A stretch of DNA of 64,000 nt from Hymenobacter sp. 15J16-1T3B (lineage in GTDB: Bacteria > Bacteroidota > Bacteroidia > Cytophagales > Hymenobacteraceae), in NCBI RefSeq assembly GCF_020711235.1, contig NZ_JAJFAV010000001.1:620001-684000 (forward strand). Direction: 5' to 3'. A program made the translations under genes and the position numbers. The notes under the pieces were generated by a model. That model ran no database searches, was not told where the DNA came from, and saw only the letters and a program-made list of their open reading frames with translations. Below are positions 52,654-61,961 of this stretch, in pieces. Each line of letters begins with the position of its first letter. Within the stretch, counting starts at the first letter, position 1.

Positions 52654-54507
52654 CTAGCGCGTCAGCAGTACTTTTTGCTGGTAGGTGCCAGCCTCGGTGC
52701 GCAGCCGCACCACGTAGATGCCCGCCGGCAGCGCGCCGGCCGTGAGCGTGACGGTGTGCTGCCCGGCCGCCAAGGGGCCTTCCACCAAGCGGCTCACCAC
52801 CCGCCCTGTCACGTCGTACACCAGCAGCGACGCCGCGCCAGCCGTGGGCAGGCGGAAGCTCAACTGGGTGCTTTCCGAGAAGGGGTTGGGGTAAGCGGGC
52901 TGGAGTAGGGCCGTTTCGGCCGCGGCCTTGTTGGGCAGCAGCACGGTGAAGCTGGTCACCGGCGCGCTTTCGTTGTGCAGGCGGTCCAGGGCCGTGATGG
53001 TGTAGTCGTAGGCCGGGCTGCTGCCCCGCCAGATGTCGCGGAAGCGGGTGCTGTCCTGAATGGAGGCAATGTTGGCCGGGTTGGCCAAGTCGGCGGCCGT
53101 GGCCGGGCCGGCGTGGCGCGGGTAGCGGTACACCACGTACCAGCGGGCCACCTGGCCATCGGAGGCCGGCAGACCGGGGCGCCAGTTCAGGTACACGAAG
53201 CCCGAGTACTGCGAGTCGTCCCAAATGCTGGCCTGCACGGGCGTGGTGGGCGGCACGTTGTCCTTCCAGGGCATGGCCGGCACCAGGGCTTTGTGGCGGT
53301 AGAAGTTGGTGCGCAGCGAGTCGGCCACGCCCAGGGGGTTAGCCAGCAGCTCGGTGGATTTGTAGAACAGGCTGCCCTTCACGTTGGGCTGCTGCCGGGC
53401 CAGGCGCACCTGCGAGGGAATCTGGGTGGGCTGGTTAAAGGCGTCGGTGGCGGTGGCGCTGACCTTGTAGGCGGCGTGGCCCACGTACACGTGGCGCGGC
53501 ACGGTGGGCAGCACCTGCTGGCTCCACCACGGCACGATGAGGTCGTAGCGGGCCGCGGTGGTGGTGCTGGTCCAGTACACCTGCGGCGCAAGGTAATCCA
53601 CCCAGCCCTGCTGCAGCCACTTGCGCGAGTCGGCGAAGATGTCGGCGTAGCTCTGGAAGGCAGTGGTGGCGGTGCCGCCCACGCTGGTACCGTTGCGCCA
53701 CACGCCGGGCGGCGCAATGCCGAACTTCACCCAGGGCTTGGCCGCCTGAATGCTGTCGGACACGGTGTGCACGAACAGGTCGATGTTGTCGCGCCGCCAG
53801 TCGGCCTTGGCCGCGAAGCCGCGCGGGTCGGCCGCGAAGGCCGCGTCGTCGTCAAACACCACCCCCGTCTGCGGGGCGGGGTAGAAATAGTCGTCGAAGT
53901 GAATACCATCCACGTCGTAGCGGCGCACCACGTCCATGACCACCCGCGTCAGGTACTGGCGCACGGCGGGCAGGCCGGGGTTGAGCACCCGCAGCGTACC
54001 GAAGGGCACCACCCAGGTGGGGTGCTGGTTGGTTACGTGGCTGGCGGCAATGCTGGAGGTGTTGGCGTTGGTGACGGCGCGGTAGGGGTTGATCCAGGCG
54101 TGAAACTCCATGCTGCGCTTGTGCGCTTCCTGAATCATGAACAGCAGCGGGTCGTAGGCCGGCTGCGGCCCCACGCCCTGGGTGCCGGTCAGCCACTCGC
54201 TCCAGGGCTCCAGGGTGCTGGGGTAAATAGCGTCGGCCGAAGCGCGGATTTGCACCACCACCGCGTTGATGCCGTTGGCCTTGTGGCGGTCGAGCAGGCT
54301 GATAAAGTCGGCGCGCTGCTGGGCGGGCGTGAGGGTTTTGTTGCGCGGCCAGTCGAGGTTGAACACGTGGGCCACCCACACGGCGCGCATTTCCTGTTTG
54401 GGCGGAGTGGTCGTGGTTTGGGCCTGGGCCCCGGCCGCGCCCAGCAGGCCGGCTAATAGTAATCCGGCCGCCGTGTGCAGGCGCCGCATCAGGTAAGCGT
54501 GTATCAT
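52654..54507 (-). CDS. Family 10-like glycosyl hydrolase (GHL10) with type A sorting domain
   Basis: A 617-residue secreted protein starting at ATG 54507 (MIHAYLMRRLHTAAG; the internal MRRLHTAAG is an alternative). The signal peptide ends GAQAQ. The GHL10 (PF02638-type) catalytic region has MRAVWVAHVFNLDWP, VVVQIRASADAIYPSTLEPW, FHAWINPYRAVTN and YDVDGIHFDDYFYP. A fibronectin-type region follows (about residues 440-530), and the C-terminus (YPNPFSESTQLSFRLP...GIYVVRLRTEAGTYQQKV) is a type A sorting domain. Members of this family act on peptidoglycan-derived or uronic-acid glycans, but the substrate is not certain here. Confidence 0.92.
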   Translation of the reverse strand: MIHAYLMRRLHTAAGLLLAGLLGAAGAQAQTTTTPPKQEMRAVWVAHVFNLDWPRNKTLTPAQQRADFISLLDRHKANGINAVVVQIRASADAIYPSTLEPWSEWLTGTQGVGPQPAYDPLLFMIQEAHKRSMEFHAWINPYRAVTNANTSSIAASHVTNQHPTWVVPFGTLRVLNPGLPAVRQYLTRVVMDVVRRYDVDGIHFDDYFYPAPQTGVVFDDDAAFAADPRGFAAKADWRRDNIDLFVHTVSDSIQAAKPWVKFGIAPPGVWRNGTSVGGTATTAFQSYADIFADSRKWLQQGWVDYLAPQVYWTSTTTAARYDLIVPWWSQQVLPTVPRHVYVGHAAYKVSATATDAFNQPTQIPSQVRLARQQPNVKGSLFYKSTELLANPLGVADSLRTNFYRHKALVPAMPWKDNVPPTTPVQASIWDDSQYSGFVYLNWRPGLPASDGQVARWYVVYRYPRHAGPATAADLANPANIASIQDSTRFRDIWRGSSPAYDYTITALDRLHNESAPVTSFTVLLPNKAAAETALLQPAYPNPFSESTQLSFRLPTAGAASLLVYDVTGRVVSRLVEGPLAAGQHTVTLTAGALPAGIYVVRLRTEAGTYQQKVLLTR

Positions 54508-54763
54508 AGAACAATGGGAATGGGAGTGTTGGGAAAGCAAATACAGTGCTTTTGTCCCATAAAAACATGCTCGTCCGTTTCCAAACGACGTGTCTTCACA
54601 TGCTTATGTGATGGCGCCGGCAAAAAGGCTGGCTATTTTTGAGTTTTAATGGTACCTTATTAGGTTGCCCGTACGAAACGAATTCACCTTGCAGCCCCCG
54701 CTGCGGCCGAGCTTTCTGCCCGTGCTGCCCTTTCCAGCGCCTTACCTCATCCGTTAGTCGTCG

Positions 54764-55792
54764 ATGCCTGACTCCTACCGCCTGCACGACTTCGAACTGT
54801 TCGGCCACGCCACCACCGCGGCCGAGCCCGGCGGCACTGTGCGCCGTCACCACTGGCAGGGGCCGGCGGCCGTCGGCGCCCTGCGCTTCACCGAGTACGA
54901 CTTGCCCGGCGGCTTGCTCACCGAGTTGGAGGGCTCCTTGCAGCAAACCGTGGAACTGCAGCTCGTCGACCACCAGCCCTGCATCGGCATGGTGGTGCAG
55001 CTGGCCGGCCACAGCGAATCGGTGATGGAAAAGGGCCGGCGCTTCCGCGTGGAGGCCCAGCAGGACAACCTGCTCTACGAGCCCAGCCCCGACGTGCGCC
55101 ACGTGTTTCAGCCCGCCGCGGGCGGCTACCACGCCGTACACCTGCGCTTCGAGCCCACGTATTTCACTAGCCTGGTGCAGGACAACGCCGAGTGGCTGCC
55201 GCTCTACGAGCACATCCTGCCCCAGCAGCGGCCCGGCACGCTGTTCGACGTGGCCCGGCCCAGCTCCCCGCAGGTGCTGGAGCTGCTTGGGCAGCTGCGC
55301 AACTGCCCCTACTCCGGCACCTTGCAGCGTTTGTACCTGGAAGCGCGGTTTCTGGATTTGTTTGTGGCCCAGCAGCAGCACTACCTCACCCTGCGCGTGG
55401 CCCCGGCGCGCCGCCGCGAGCGGGACCTGCTGCTGGCCGTGCGCGACTACCTCGACGAGCACTACGCCAACCCGCCCGGCCTGCACGATTTGGCCCGCCT
55501 GTTCGGCACCAACGACTTTCTGCTGAAGAAAGGCTTCCGCGAGCTGTTCGACACCACCGTCTTCGGCTACGTGGCCGAAAAACGCCTGACCGAGGCCCGC
55601 GCCCTGCTCACCCACTCCGACGCGGCCGTGCAGGACGTGGCCGCCCGCGTGGGCTTCAGCAACGCCGCGCACTTCGCCACGGCGTTCAAGCGCCGCTTCG
55701 GCCTGACGCCCCAGCAGGTGCGCCGCCCGGGCAGCCCGGGTGGCGCCGGCTGGCTGGGCCTGAACGCCGCCTTGACCAGCTGCCAGCTCTGA
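54764..55792 (+). CDS. AraC family transcriptional regulator
   Basis: A 342-residue regulator with an N-terminal sensing region of no clear family and a C-terminal AraC/XylS DNA-binding domain. The two helix-turn-helices are in LHDLARLFGTNDFLLKKGFR and VQDVAARVGFSNAAHFATAF, with KRRFGLTPQQVRR completing the signature. The effector is unknown; there is no cupin-like core. The gene is divergent from the glycosyl hydrolase gene across 256 bp and convergent with the glycosyltransferase, so it may regulate the hydrolase, by proximity only. Confidence 0.93.
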   Translation: MPDSYRLHDFELFGHATTAAEPGGTVRRHHWQGPAAVGALRFTEYDLPGGLLTELEGSLQQTVELQLVDHQPCIGMVVQLAGHSESVMEKGRRFRVEAQQDNLLYEPSPDVRHVFQPAAGGYHAVHLRFEPTYFTSLVQDNAEWLPLYEHILPQQRPGTLFDVARPSSPQVLELLGQLRNCPYSGTLQRLYLEARFLDLFVAQQQHYLTLRVAPARRRERDLLLAVRDYLDEHYANPPGLHDLARLFGTNDFLLKKGFRELFDTTVFGYVAEKRLTEARALLTHSDAAVQDVAARVGFSNAAHFATAFKRRFGLTPQQVRRPGSPGGAGWLGLNAALTSCQL

Positions 55793-55819
55793 TGCCGGGG
55801 TGCGCTGCGCGCTGCCGGC

Positions 55820-56929
55820 TTACACTTCCGCCCACACATAGCGCCGCTCTTTCCAGCGAATGTGCCCGGGCAGCAACGTGTACGCCAGCACCATCATCGA
55901 CATGATGGCCAGGTAGTACTCGTAGGTCAGCAGCATCCATAGCGGCTCTCGCCGGCCTACCTGGCGCAGGCTCAGGTGCAAAAACAGGCTTTGCAGGGCT
56001 ACTTTCAGCAGGAACACCAGCGGCGTGAACGGCCAGGACATCAGCGGGGGCAGGAACAGCACCGTGTAAAAGACCCCGTACAGCCCAAACAGGCCCGACA
56101 GGTACCACGGCAGGCGGCCCGTGCCGCGCATCCACCGCTTGCGCTGCTCCAGCAGGCACTGCACCGTGGGCTGCGGGGCCGAGACGCCGAGCACCTGCCG
56201 GTGCCAAAGGTTGCGGTAGTCCCAGCCGGCCTCCACGATGCAGCGAAACAACTGCAAATCCTCCGTAATCTGAAACGCCAGCGCCTCATAGCCGCCGATG
56301 GAGTCGTAGGCCTGCCGGGTCACCAGCATGTTGTTGCCCACGGCCGTCACGGGCAGGCCCGCGTCGGACAGCAGGCGGATAACGCTCAGGCCGAACAGCC
56401 AGTCCAGGCCCTGCAGGCGCCCGAACAGGCCGCCCTCGGCCGTGGTGGCGCCCGTCACCACGCCTACGCGGCCTGCCCCGTCGATGTCGGCCGCCCCGAG
56501 CATGTGCTGTACCCAGTCGGGGGCCAGAGTCATGTCGGCGTCGGTGAGCAGGAAGTAGTCGGCCGTGGCTTGGCGGGTGAGCTGGGCAATGGCGTTGCTC
56601 TTGCCCTTGGCCAGGCCCACCGGTGCCCCAATGCTCACCAACCGAAACTGCGGCTTATCGGCAATGAAGCGGCGCACCACCGCGGCCGTGTCGTCGGTGG
56701 AGTGGTCGTCGCCGATGAGGATTTCCAGCAGCTCCGCCGGGTAGTGCAGGGCCGCGAGGCTGCGCAGGCAGCGTTCGATGTGGTGCGCTTCGTTGCGGGC
56801 CGGCAGCAGGATGCTGACCCGGGGCCGCGCCTGGGCGGGATGCAGGCGGCGCGGCGTGAGCAGCAAGCGCCCCAGCATGAACAGGCACAGCGCAAAAAAG
56901 CAAACAAAAAAGCCGTGAACGAGTAGCAT
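55820..56929 (-). CDS. Family 2 glycosyltransferase (membrane-bound)
   Basis: A 369-residue GT2 enzyme with an N-terminal TM helix (LVHGFFVCFFALCLFMLGRL), the GT-A domain and three to four C-terminal TM helices. Catalytic motifs include VSILLPARNEAHHIERCLRS, LIGDDHSTDD, FLLTDADMTLAPDW, the acidic ITEDLQLF and QRKRWMRG, the QxxRW motif of processive GT2s. This is the architecture of polysaccharide or N-glycan-like synthases. Acceptor and sugar are not evident. Convergent with the AraC gene and divergent from the STAS-like gene. Confidence 0.92.
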   Translation of the reverse strand: MLLVHGFFVCFFALCLFMLGRLLLTPRRLHPAQARPRVSILLPARNEAHHIERCLRSLAALHYPAELLEILIGDDHSTDDTAAVVRRFIADKPQFRLVSIGAPVGLAKGKSNAIAQLTRQATADYFLLTDADMTLAPDWVQHMLGAADIDGAGRVGVVTGATTAEGGLFGRLQGLDWLFGLSVIRLLSDAGLPVTAVGNNMLVTRQAYDSIGGYEALAFQITEDLQLFRCIVEAGWDYRNLWHRQVLGVSAPQPTVQCLLEQRKRWMRGTGRLPWYLSGLFGLYGVFYTVLFLPPLMSWPFTPLVFLLKVALQSLFLHLSLRQVGRREPLWMLLTYEYYLAIMSMMVLAYTLLPGHIRWKERRYVWAEV

Positions 56930-57058
56930 AGGAAGCTGGACAGTGGGGAAGCGCGGCTACCAAGCTGTACGTGTGCTTCACCACTCCGAGTTATTGCCGA
57001 ACTCCCGGGGCGCCGATTTTTCACGTGGTCCTCACCCCTGGCCGCCTTAGTTGCCCGC

Positions 57059-57475
57059 ATGGAAGCCGTCGAACTGGACTACCTCCGCCTCTCCTACCGC
57101 CCCGACCTGCACCTGCTGTTTCTGCGCTGGGCCCGCCCCGTGTCGTCGGCGGAGCACCGCGCCGGCTACGAAGCCGCGCTGGCCCTGGCCCGCGAAAAGC
57201 AGTGCAGCCACTGGCTGGTGGACCTGCGCACCCGGGGCCTGGCCGCGCCCGAGGACTTTCAGTGGGTGCTTACCACGTTTCGGCCCCAGCTGCGGGGCGT
57301 GCTGCCCGCCCCGCGCCGCCTGGCCTACCTCGTCACGCCCTACCAAGCCGAAACCATCGACAGCCGGCTGGCCGCCCAAGAGGGGACGCTGCCCGAGGAA
57401 GTGCGCCGCGGCGCCGACGTGCGCATATTCGTCGAAGAGCTGCCGGCCCAGCACTGGCTGCAGCTGGGCACCTGA
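57059..57475 (+). CDS. STAS-like / hypothetical 138-aa protein
   Basis: A soluble protein with alternating strands and helices: YRPDLHLLFLRWARPVSS, a helix in YEAALALAREKQCSHWLVDL, LAYLVTPYQAETIDSRLAAQ, and VRIFVEELPAQHWLQLG. The spacing is reminiscent of STAS or SpoIIAA-like domains, which bind partners and regulate kinases or transporters, but the conserved serine site is not clear. I regard it as hypothetical with a possible STAS fold. Confidence 0.65.
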   Translation: MEAVELDYLRLSYRPDLHLLFLRWARPVSSAEHRAGYEAALALAREKQCSHWLVDLRTRGLAAPEDFQWVLTTFRPQLRGVLPAPRRLAYLVTPYQAETIDSRLAAQEGTLPEEVRRGADVRIFVEELPAQHWLQLGT

Positions 57476-57508
57476 GCTAGCCACCACCGGCTCCGAGTCG
57501 ACAACGAA

Positions 57509-57542
57509 AACGGCCCCGGCTGCTGAAGCAACCGGGGCCGTT
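57509..57542. terminator. Bidirectional terminator between the STAS-like and MFS genes
   Basis: An 11-bp outer stem (AACGGCCCCGG and complement) with short further pairing inside. The genes converge here. Confidence 0.87.
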
Positions 57543-57566
57543 GGTGCGTTTGGGCGCCTTGCAGCG

Positions 57567-58985
57567 TCACACCCGCGGGTCGGGCTGCACCGGCGAATCG
57601 TAGGCGGGCGCCTCGGCCGTCAGGGCTTCGGTGGCGGGCAGGCGCACGTCGTCGGCGTCGTTGACGCGCAAGGCGAGCAGGCCCGAAATAATCATGGAGC
57701 AGCCGCCGAGCACCAGGGTGAAGACCGGCTGGTCGTTGAACACGTGCTTGGTGAAAAAGCCCAGCGTGACGCCGGCCACCATCTGCGGAATCACGATGAA
57801 GAAGTTGAACACGCCCATGTAGTAGCCCATCTTGTTCGAGGGCAGCGAGCCGGCGAGCATGGCGTAGGGAATCGAGAGGATGCTGGCCCAGGCAATGCCC
57901 ACGCCCACCATGGAGAGCAGCAGCAGCTTGGGGTCCTGGATAAAGTAAATCGAAATCAGGCCCAGGCCGCCGGCGGTCAGGCAGAGCAGGTGCGTTACGC
58001 GGCGGCTGGTGTAACGGGCCAGCACCGGCAGCAGCAGGGCAAACACGGCCGACACGCCGTTGTATACCGAGAAGCACACGCCCACCCAGTCGGCGCCCTC
58101 GTTGTAGGCCTTGGAGGTGGTGTCGGTGGTGTGGTAGATGTGGCTGGTAATGGCCGGGGTGCTGTAAATCCACATGGCAAACAGCGCCAGCCAGGAAAAG
58201 AACTGCACCACGGCCAGCTGCTGCATGGTTCTGGGCATGTCGAAGATGCCCATAAACGACTCCTTCAGCCCGTTGAGGAAGCCAGCCGTGCGGCGCTTTT
58301 CCTCCTCAAAAGCCTCCATGTCGGCGGGCGGGTATTCCTTGGTGTTAAACACCGTCCAGAGCACGGCCAGCAGAAACACCACCCCGCCGATGTAGAAGGC
58401 GTACTTCACCGACAGCGGAATGGTGCCCGCGGCGGCCGTGTTCGAAATGCCCAGCCAGTTGGTGAACATCCACGGCAGCGAGGAAGCCACGATGGCGCCC
58501 ACGCCGATAAAGAACGTCTGGGCCGCAAAGCCGGTGGTGCGCTGCTCGGAGGGCAGCAAATCCCCCACCAGGGCCCGGAACGGCTCCATGGAGATGTTGA
58601 TGCTCGAGTCCATCACCCAGAGCATGCCCGCCGCCATCCACAGCGCCGTCACGTTGGGCATCACCAGCAGGGCCAGCGAGGCCAAAATGGCCCCGACCAG
58701 GAAAAACGGCCGCCGCCGGCCCCAGCGCGGGCTCCAGGTGCGGTCCGACATATACCCGATGATGGGCTGCACCAGCAGGCCCGTGGTGGGCGCGGCCAGC
58801 CACAGAAACGCAATATCGTCGGTGTTGGCGCCCATCGTTTCGAAGATGCGGCTGACGTTGGCGTTCTGCAGGGCGAAGCCAAATTGGATGCCCAAAAAGC
58901 CAAAGCTCATGTTCCAGATTTGCCAGAACGTGAGCCGCGGCTTGTGCACGGCGGCGGAAGTAACGGTGGGGGCGGCGGAAGCCAT
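57567..58985 (-). CDS. MFS sugar transporter (GPH/SUT-like, probable maltose uptake)
   Basis: A 472-residue integral membrane protein with about twelve TM helices. The cytoplasmic loop after TM2 has IIGYMSDRTWSPRWGRRRPF, the GPH/SUT-type MFS motif, and a later MGYYMGVFNFFIVIPQM segment is also typical. Maltose and sucrose transporters of Bacteroidota belong here. Its position directly downstream of the GH13 amylase on the same strand supports maltose or maltodextrin uptake. A repeat pair separates it from the amylase gene. Confidence 0.92.
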   Translation of the reverse strand: MASAAPTVTSAAVHKPRLTFWQIWNMSFGFLGIQFGFALQNANVSRIFETMGANTDDIAFLWLAAPTTGLLVQPIIGYMSDRTWSPRWGRRRPFFLVGAILASLALLVMPNVTALWMAAGMLWVMDSSINISMEPFRALVGDLLPSEQRTTGFAAQTFFIGVGAIVASSLPWMFTNWLGISNTAAAGTIPLSVKYAFYIGGVVFLLAVLWTVFNTKEYPPADMEAFEEEKRRTAGFLNGLKESFMGIFDMPRTMQQLAVVQFFSWLALFAMWIYSTPAITSHIYHTTDTTSKAYNEGADWVGVCFSVYNGVSAVFALLLPVLARYTSRRVTHLLCLTAGGLGLISIYFIQDPKLLLLSMVGVGIAWASILSIPYAMLAGSLPSNKMGYYMGVFNFFIVIPQMVAGVTLGFFTKHVFNDQPVFTLVLGGCSMIISGLLALRVNDADDVRLPATEALTAEAPAYDSPVQPDPRV

Positions 58986-59048
58986 AATGGACGGGGTGTG
59001 GGAATGGGATGGGGCTGATCGGGAAAAGGCAGCGGGAAGAATTTAGAA

Positions 59049-59160
59049 TGTCCTGTCGAGCGCAGCCGGGACATCTCGCGGGCTGAGGTCCGGTAGTAAT
59101 GTCCTCGTTCAACGAGCAGCTTACTAGCCAGCGGGATGTCTCGACAAGCTCGACAGGACG
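59049..59160. repeat. Intergenic inverted repeat, CATGTCGAGC family, copy 2
   Basis: GTCCTGTCGAGCGCAGCCGG at 59050 pairs with CTCGACAGGAC at 59149-59159; an inner CGGGACATC/GATGTC pairing follows. It belongs to pair A of the comF/gldJ gap. The unit lies between the amylase and transporter genes, both on the minus strand. Confidence 0.8.
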
Positions 59161-59183
59161 TGCTGTTCTATGCTCCCTTGCCC

Positions 59184-61037
59184 CTACTTTTTCGGTTCGA
59201 TTTCGAGGATGACGGCGGAGTAGGGCGGCAGCGTGACGCGGGGCGAAGCGTTGCCGGTGCGGCCGTTGAGCACGTCGGTGTAGGTAAACTGCTGGCGCAG
59301 CGGGTCGAGGCCCATGAGCTTCCAGGCCGCGTCCGGGATGCGCAGCGTGGGCACGTAGGTCTGGGTGGGGCTGAAATTGGCCACCACCAGCATGCGTTGC
59401 TTGTCGGTGAAGCGCAGGAAGCTGTAGAGCTTCTTGTCGTCGTACTCCTTGGCCAGGTTGTTGGCGTCCTGCAGCTCGTAGAAACGGCCCTTGCGCAGGG
59501 CTTCGCTGCCGGCGCAGAGGTTGAGCAGGCGGCCGTAAAAGTCGCGCAGCTGCTTTTGCTGCAGGCTGAGCTTGCCCCCGTCGAAGAGGCCGCCGTTCAT
59601 CCATTTCTGGTGCTCGGGCACGCCCCAGTAGTCGAAAATGCTGGTGCGCCCGTCCTCGGAGCTGAAGCCCTCACTGCCGCGGCCGGGCTCCCCTACCTCC
59701 TGCCCGAAGTACACCATCACCGGGCCCGAGCCCAGCGTGGCCGACACCGTCATGGCCGGAATGGCGGGCTTGGTGTCGCCGGCGAAGTCCTTGCTGGCAA
59801 TGCGCTGCTCGTCGTGGTTTTCGAGGAAGCGCAGCATGTGGGAGCCGAAGCCCCGGCTTTCCCGGCTCCACACGTCGGTGATGTCGTCGATTTTGCCGCC
59901 GCCCGTCATCAGGCGGCGCAGCCCGTCGTAGAGGCCCACCTTGTCGTAGAGGTAGTCGAAGTGGCCTTTTTCGAGGTAGGTGCGGTACTCCTTGGCGTTG
60001 TAGGCCTCGCCCATGAACAGAATACCGGGCTTCACCTTCTTCACCTCCGGAATCACCCAGGCCCAGAACTCCACCGGCACCATCTCGGCCATGTCGCAGC
60101 GGAAGCCGTCGACGTCCTTCTGGGCCCAGAACACGAGGATGTCGCGCATCTTCAGCCAGGTATCCGGAATGGGGTCGAGGTGCAGCTTGCGGCCGTTCTG
60201 GTAGTCCACACCGTAGTTGAGCTTCACGGTTTCGTACCAGTCGTTGATGCTCGGCGCCTCCGAAAACACGTCGTTGCCGGTGGCCTTGGCGGGCATTTCC
60301 TGGTACTTGCCGTCTTCCTTGGGGCCCTTGGCCGCCGGGCCCAGCGGGTCGGCGCCCGTGGGCACCACGAAGGTTTTGCCGGGCAGGTAGTAGAAGTTGT
60401 TGCCGGGCGCGAAGGCCTTGGTTTTGTCGTCCTTCTCGCCCAGGTCCACTACGCCCGCCGGCTTGGCGTCCGACTTATAGCTGCGCGCTACGTGGTTGGG
60501 AATGAAGTCAATGAACACCTTCAGCCCGTTGGCGTGGGTGCGCTTCACCAGGGCCTCAAACTCCTGCATGCGCTTGGGCACGCTCACCGCCAGGTCGGGC
60601 GACACGTCGTAGTAGTCCTTCACGGCGTAGGGCGAGCCGGCCCGGCCTTTCACCACGTCGGCGTCGTCCACGGCAATGCCGAACTTGGAGTAGTCGGTCA
60701 TGGTGGCGTGCTCGAGTACGCCGGTGTACCACACGTGCGAGGCGCCCAGCTTCTTGATTTCCTGCAGGGCCTTGTCGGTGATGTCGTTGAACTTGCCGAC
60801 GCCGTTTTCCTGCAGCGTGCCGTAGGGTTTGTTGACGGTTTTCTGGTTGCCGAACAGGCGCACCATCATCTGGTAAACGATGATTTTGTGGTCCTGCACC
60901 GGCTCGTCGGTGGTGTTCGGGTCGCCGGGGGCGGGGTCGAGGTAGTGCGCCATGGGCGGAGTCGCCGCGGGGATAGGAGAAAAGGCGGTCAGGCCGAGGG
61001 TGAGGAGGGCAGCCGAAACCAGGATGGAGCGTCGCAT
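59184..61037 (-). CDS. GH13 alpha-amylase family enzyme (secreted)
   Basis: A 617-residue glycoside hydrolase with a signal peptide ending IPAATP. The TIM-barrel motifs of GH13 are all visible: VFIDFIPNHVARS (region I), DGFRCDMAEMVP (region II, nucleophile Asp), GILFMGEAYNAKEY (region III, acid/base Glu) and LRFLENHDEQRIASKD (region IV). A C-terminal beta domain follows (YTDVLNGRTGNASPRVTLPP). It hydrolyses alpha-1,4-glucans in the periplasm or outside. Flanked by the transporter (downstream) and an SDR gene (upstream), all on the minus strand. Confidence 0.95.
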   Translation of the reverse strand: MRRSILVSAALLTLGLTAFSPIPAATPPMAHYLDPAPGDPNTTDEPVQDHKIIVYQMMVRLFGNQKTVNKPYGTLQENGVGKFNDITDKALQEIKKLGASHVWYTGVLEHATMTDYSKFGIAVDDADVVKGRAGSPYAVKDYYDVSPDLAVSVPKRMQEFEALVKRTHANGLKVFIDFIPNHVARSYKSDAKPAGVVDLGEKDDKTKAFAPGNNFYYLPGKTFVVPTGADPLGPAAKGPKEDGKYQEMPAKATGNDVFSEAPSINDWYETVKLNYGVDYQNGRKLHLDPIPDTWLKMRDILVFWAQKDVDGFRCDMAEMVPVEFWAWVIPEVKKVKPGILFMGEAYNAKEYRTYLEKGHFDYLYDKVGLYDGLRRLMTGGGKIDDITDVWSRESRGFGSHMLRFLENHDEQRIASKDFAGDTKPAIPAMTVSATLGSGPVMVYFGQEVGEPGRGSEGFSSEDGRTSIFDYWGVPEHQKWMNGGLFDGGKLSLQQKQLRDFYGRLLNLCAGSEALRKGRFYELQDANNLAKEYDDKKLYSFLRFTDKQRMLVVANFSPTQTYVPTLRIPDAAWKLMGLDPLRQQFTYTDVLNGRTGNASPRVTLPPYSAVILEIEPKK

Positions 61038-61168
61038 ATGGACGGTAATTTAGGCATTTGGCAACGTTTGCGGTCGGCAACGCCCGGCTTTTCTTGCGTT
61101 GTTTGTTTAGGCTTAGCCGCCGGCAAACCGCGGCGCCCGGCCGGCGCCGCGCCCGAACGCGCTAAAAA

Positions 61169-61876
61169 TCACCATTCCTGGGTCACGGGGTGCAGCATCA
61201 GCTCGTCCACCACCACGTGGGCCGGGGCTTCGAGCACGTAGCGCACGGCCTGGGCCACGTCCAGCGGCTGCAGGTGGGTCTTTTCCTTGTCGACGCCGCC
61301 GGGTTTGGCTTCGTTGAAGTGCGTGTCGACTAAGCCCGGGTAAATCACGCTGACTTTGATACCGTATGGGCGCGCTTCCTTGCGCAGCGCGTCGAGTACG
61401 GCGTGCTGGGCGTACTTGCTGGCCCCATAGGCCGTGCCGTGCACGAACGTGCGCTTCGACACGTCGGAGGCAATGCCGATGATGTGGCCGCGCTGCTGCT
61501 CCTTGAGGTGGGGCAGGGCGGCCTTGCAGAGTAGGAAAGTGCCCTTCACGTTCACGTCGAACATCCGGTCCCACTCCTCGGCGCTGAAGTTTTCGAGCAG
61601 GTTGAAGGAGCCCACGCCGGCGTTGCACACCACGATGTCGAGGCGGCCGTAGCGGCTGAGGGTTTCGCTGACCACGAGCTGAGCGTCGCGCTCGTCGCAC
61701 ACGTCGGCCACCACGGGCAGGCCGTTGGTTTTCTGGGCCACTTCCAGCAGCTCGTCCTCGGAGCGGGCAACGCAGACCACTTTGGCGCCCTGCACGGCCA
61801 GCAGGGTGGCAATGGCGCGCCCGATACCGCGGCTGGCGCCCGTCACGATGGCAACTTGGTTGGTTAGGTCGGTCAT
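61169..61876 (-). CDS. SDR family NAD(P)-dependent oxidoreductase
   Basis: A 235-residue short-chain dehydrogenase, starting at ATG 61876 (MTDLTNQVAIVTGA). Motifs: nucleotide-binding TGASRGIG, the CNAG segment (VVCNAGVGS), the catalytic serine (ASDVSKRTFVHG region) and the YGASK active site. The C-terminal QPLDVAQAVRYVLEAPAHVV is typical. The substrate is unknown. Its placement between two GH13 genes is odd: it has no evident link to starch use. The frame continues to 61951, but that part covers a terminator. Confidence 0.95.
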   Translation of the reverse strand: MTDLTNQVAIVTGASRGIGRAIATLLAVQGAKVVCVARSEDELLEVAQKTNGLPVVADVCDERDAQLVVSETLSRYGRLDIVVCNAGVGSFNLLENFSAEEWDRMFDVNVKGTFLLCKAALPHLKEQQRGHIIGIASDVSKRTFVHGTAYGASKYAQHAVLDALRKEARPYGIKVSVIYPGLVDTHFNEAKPGGVDKEKTHLQPLDVAQAVRYVLEAPAHVVVDELMLHPVTQEW

Positions 61877-61912
61877 GGTGCGGCTAGGTTGGTTGTGATG
61901 GTGAATAATACG

Positions 61913-61946
61913 AAAGCGCCGCCGGAGGTTCTTCCGGCGGCGCTTT
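61913..61946. terminator. Terminator between the SusA-like and SDR genes
   Basis: A perfect 14-bp stem (AAAGCGCCGCCGGA and complement) with a 6-nt loop. It follows the SusA-like gene on the minus strand, so the SDR gene probably has its own promoter. Confidence 0.88.
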
Positions 61947-61961
61947 TTCAAGGTTGCAAGC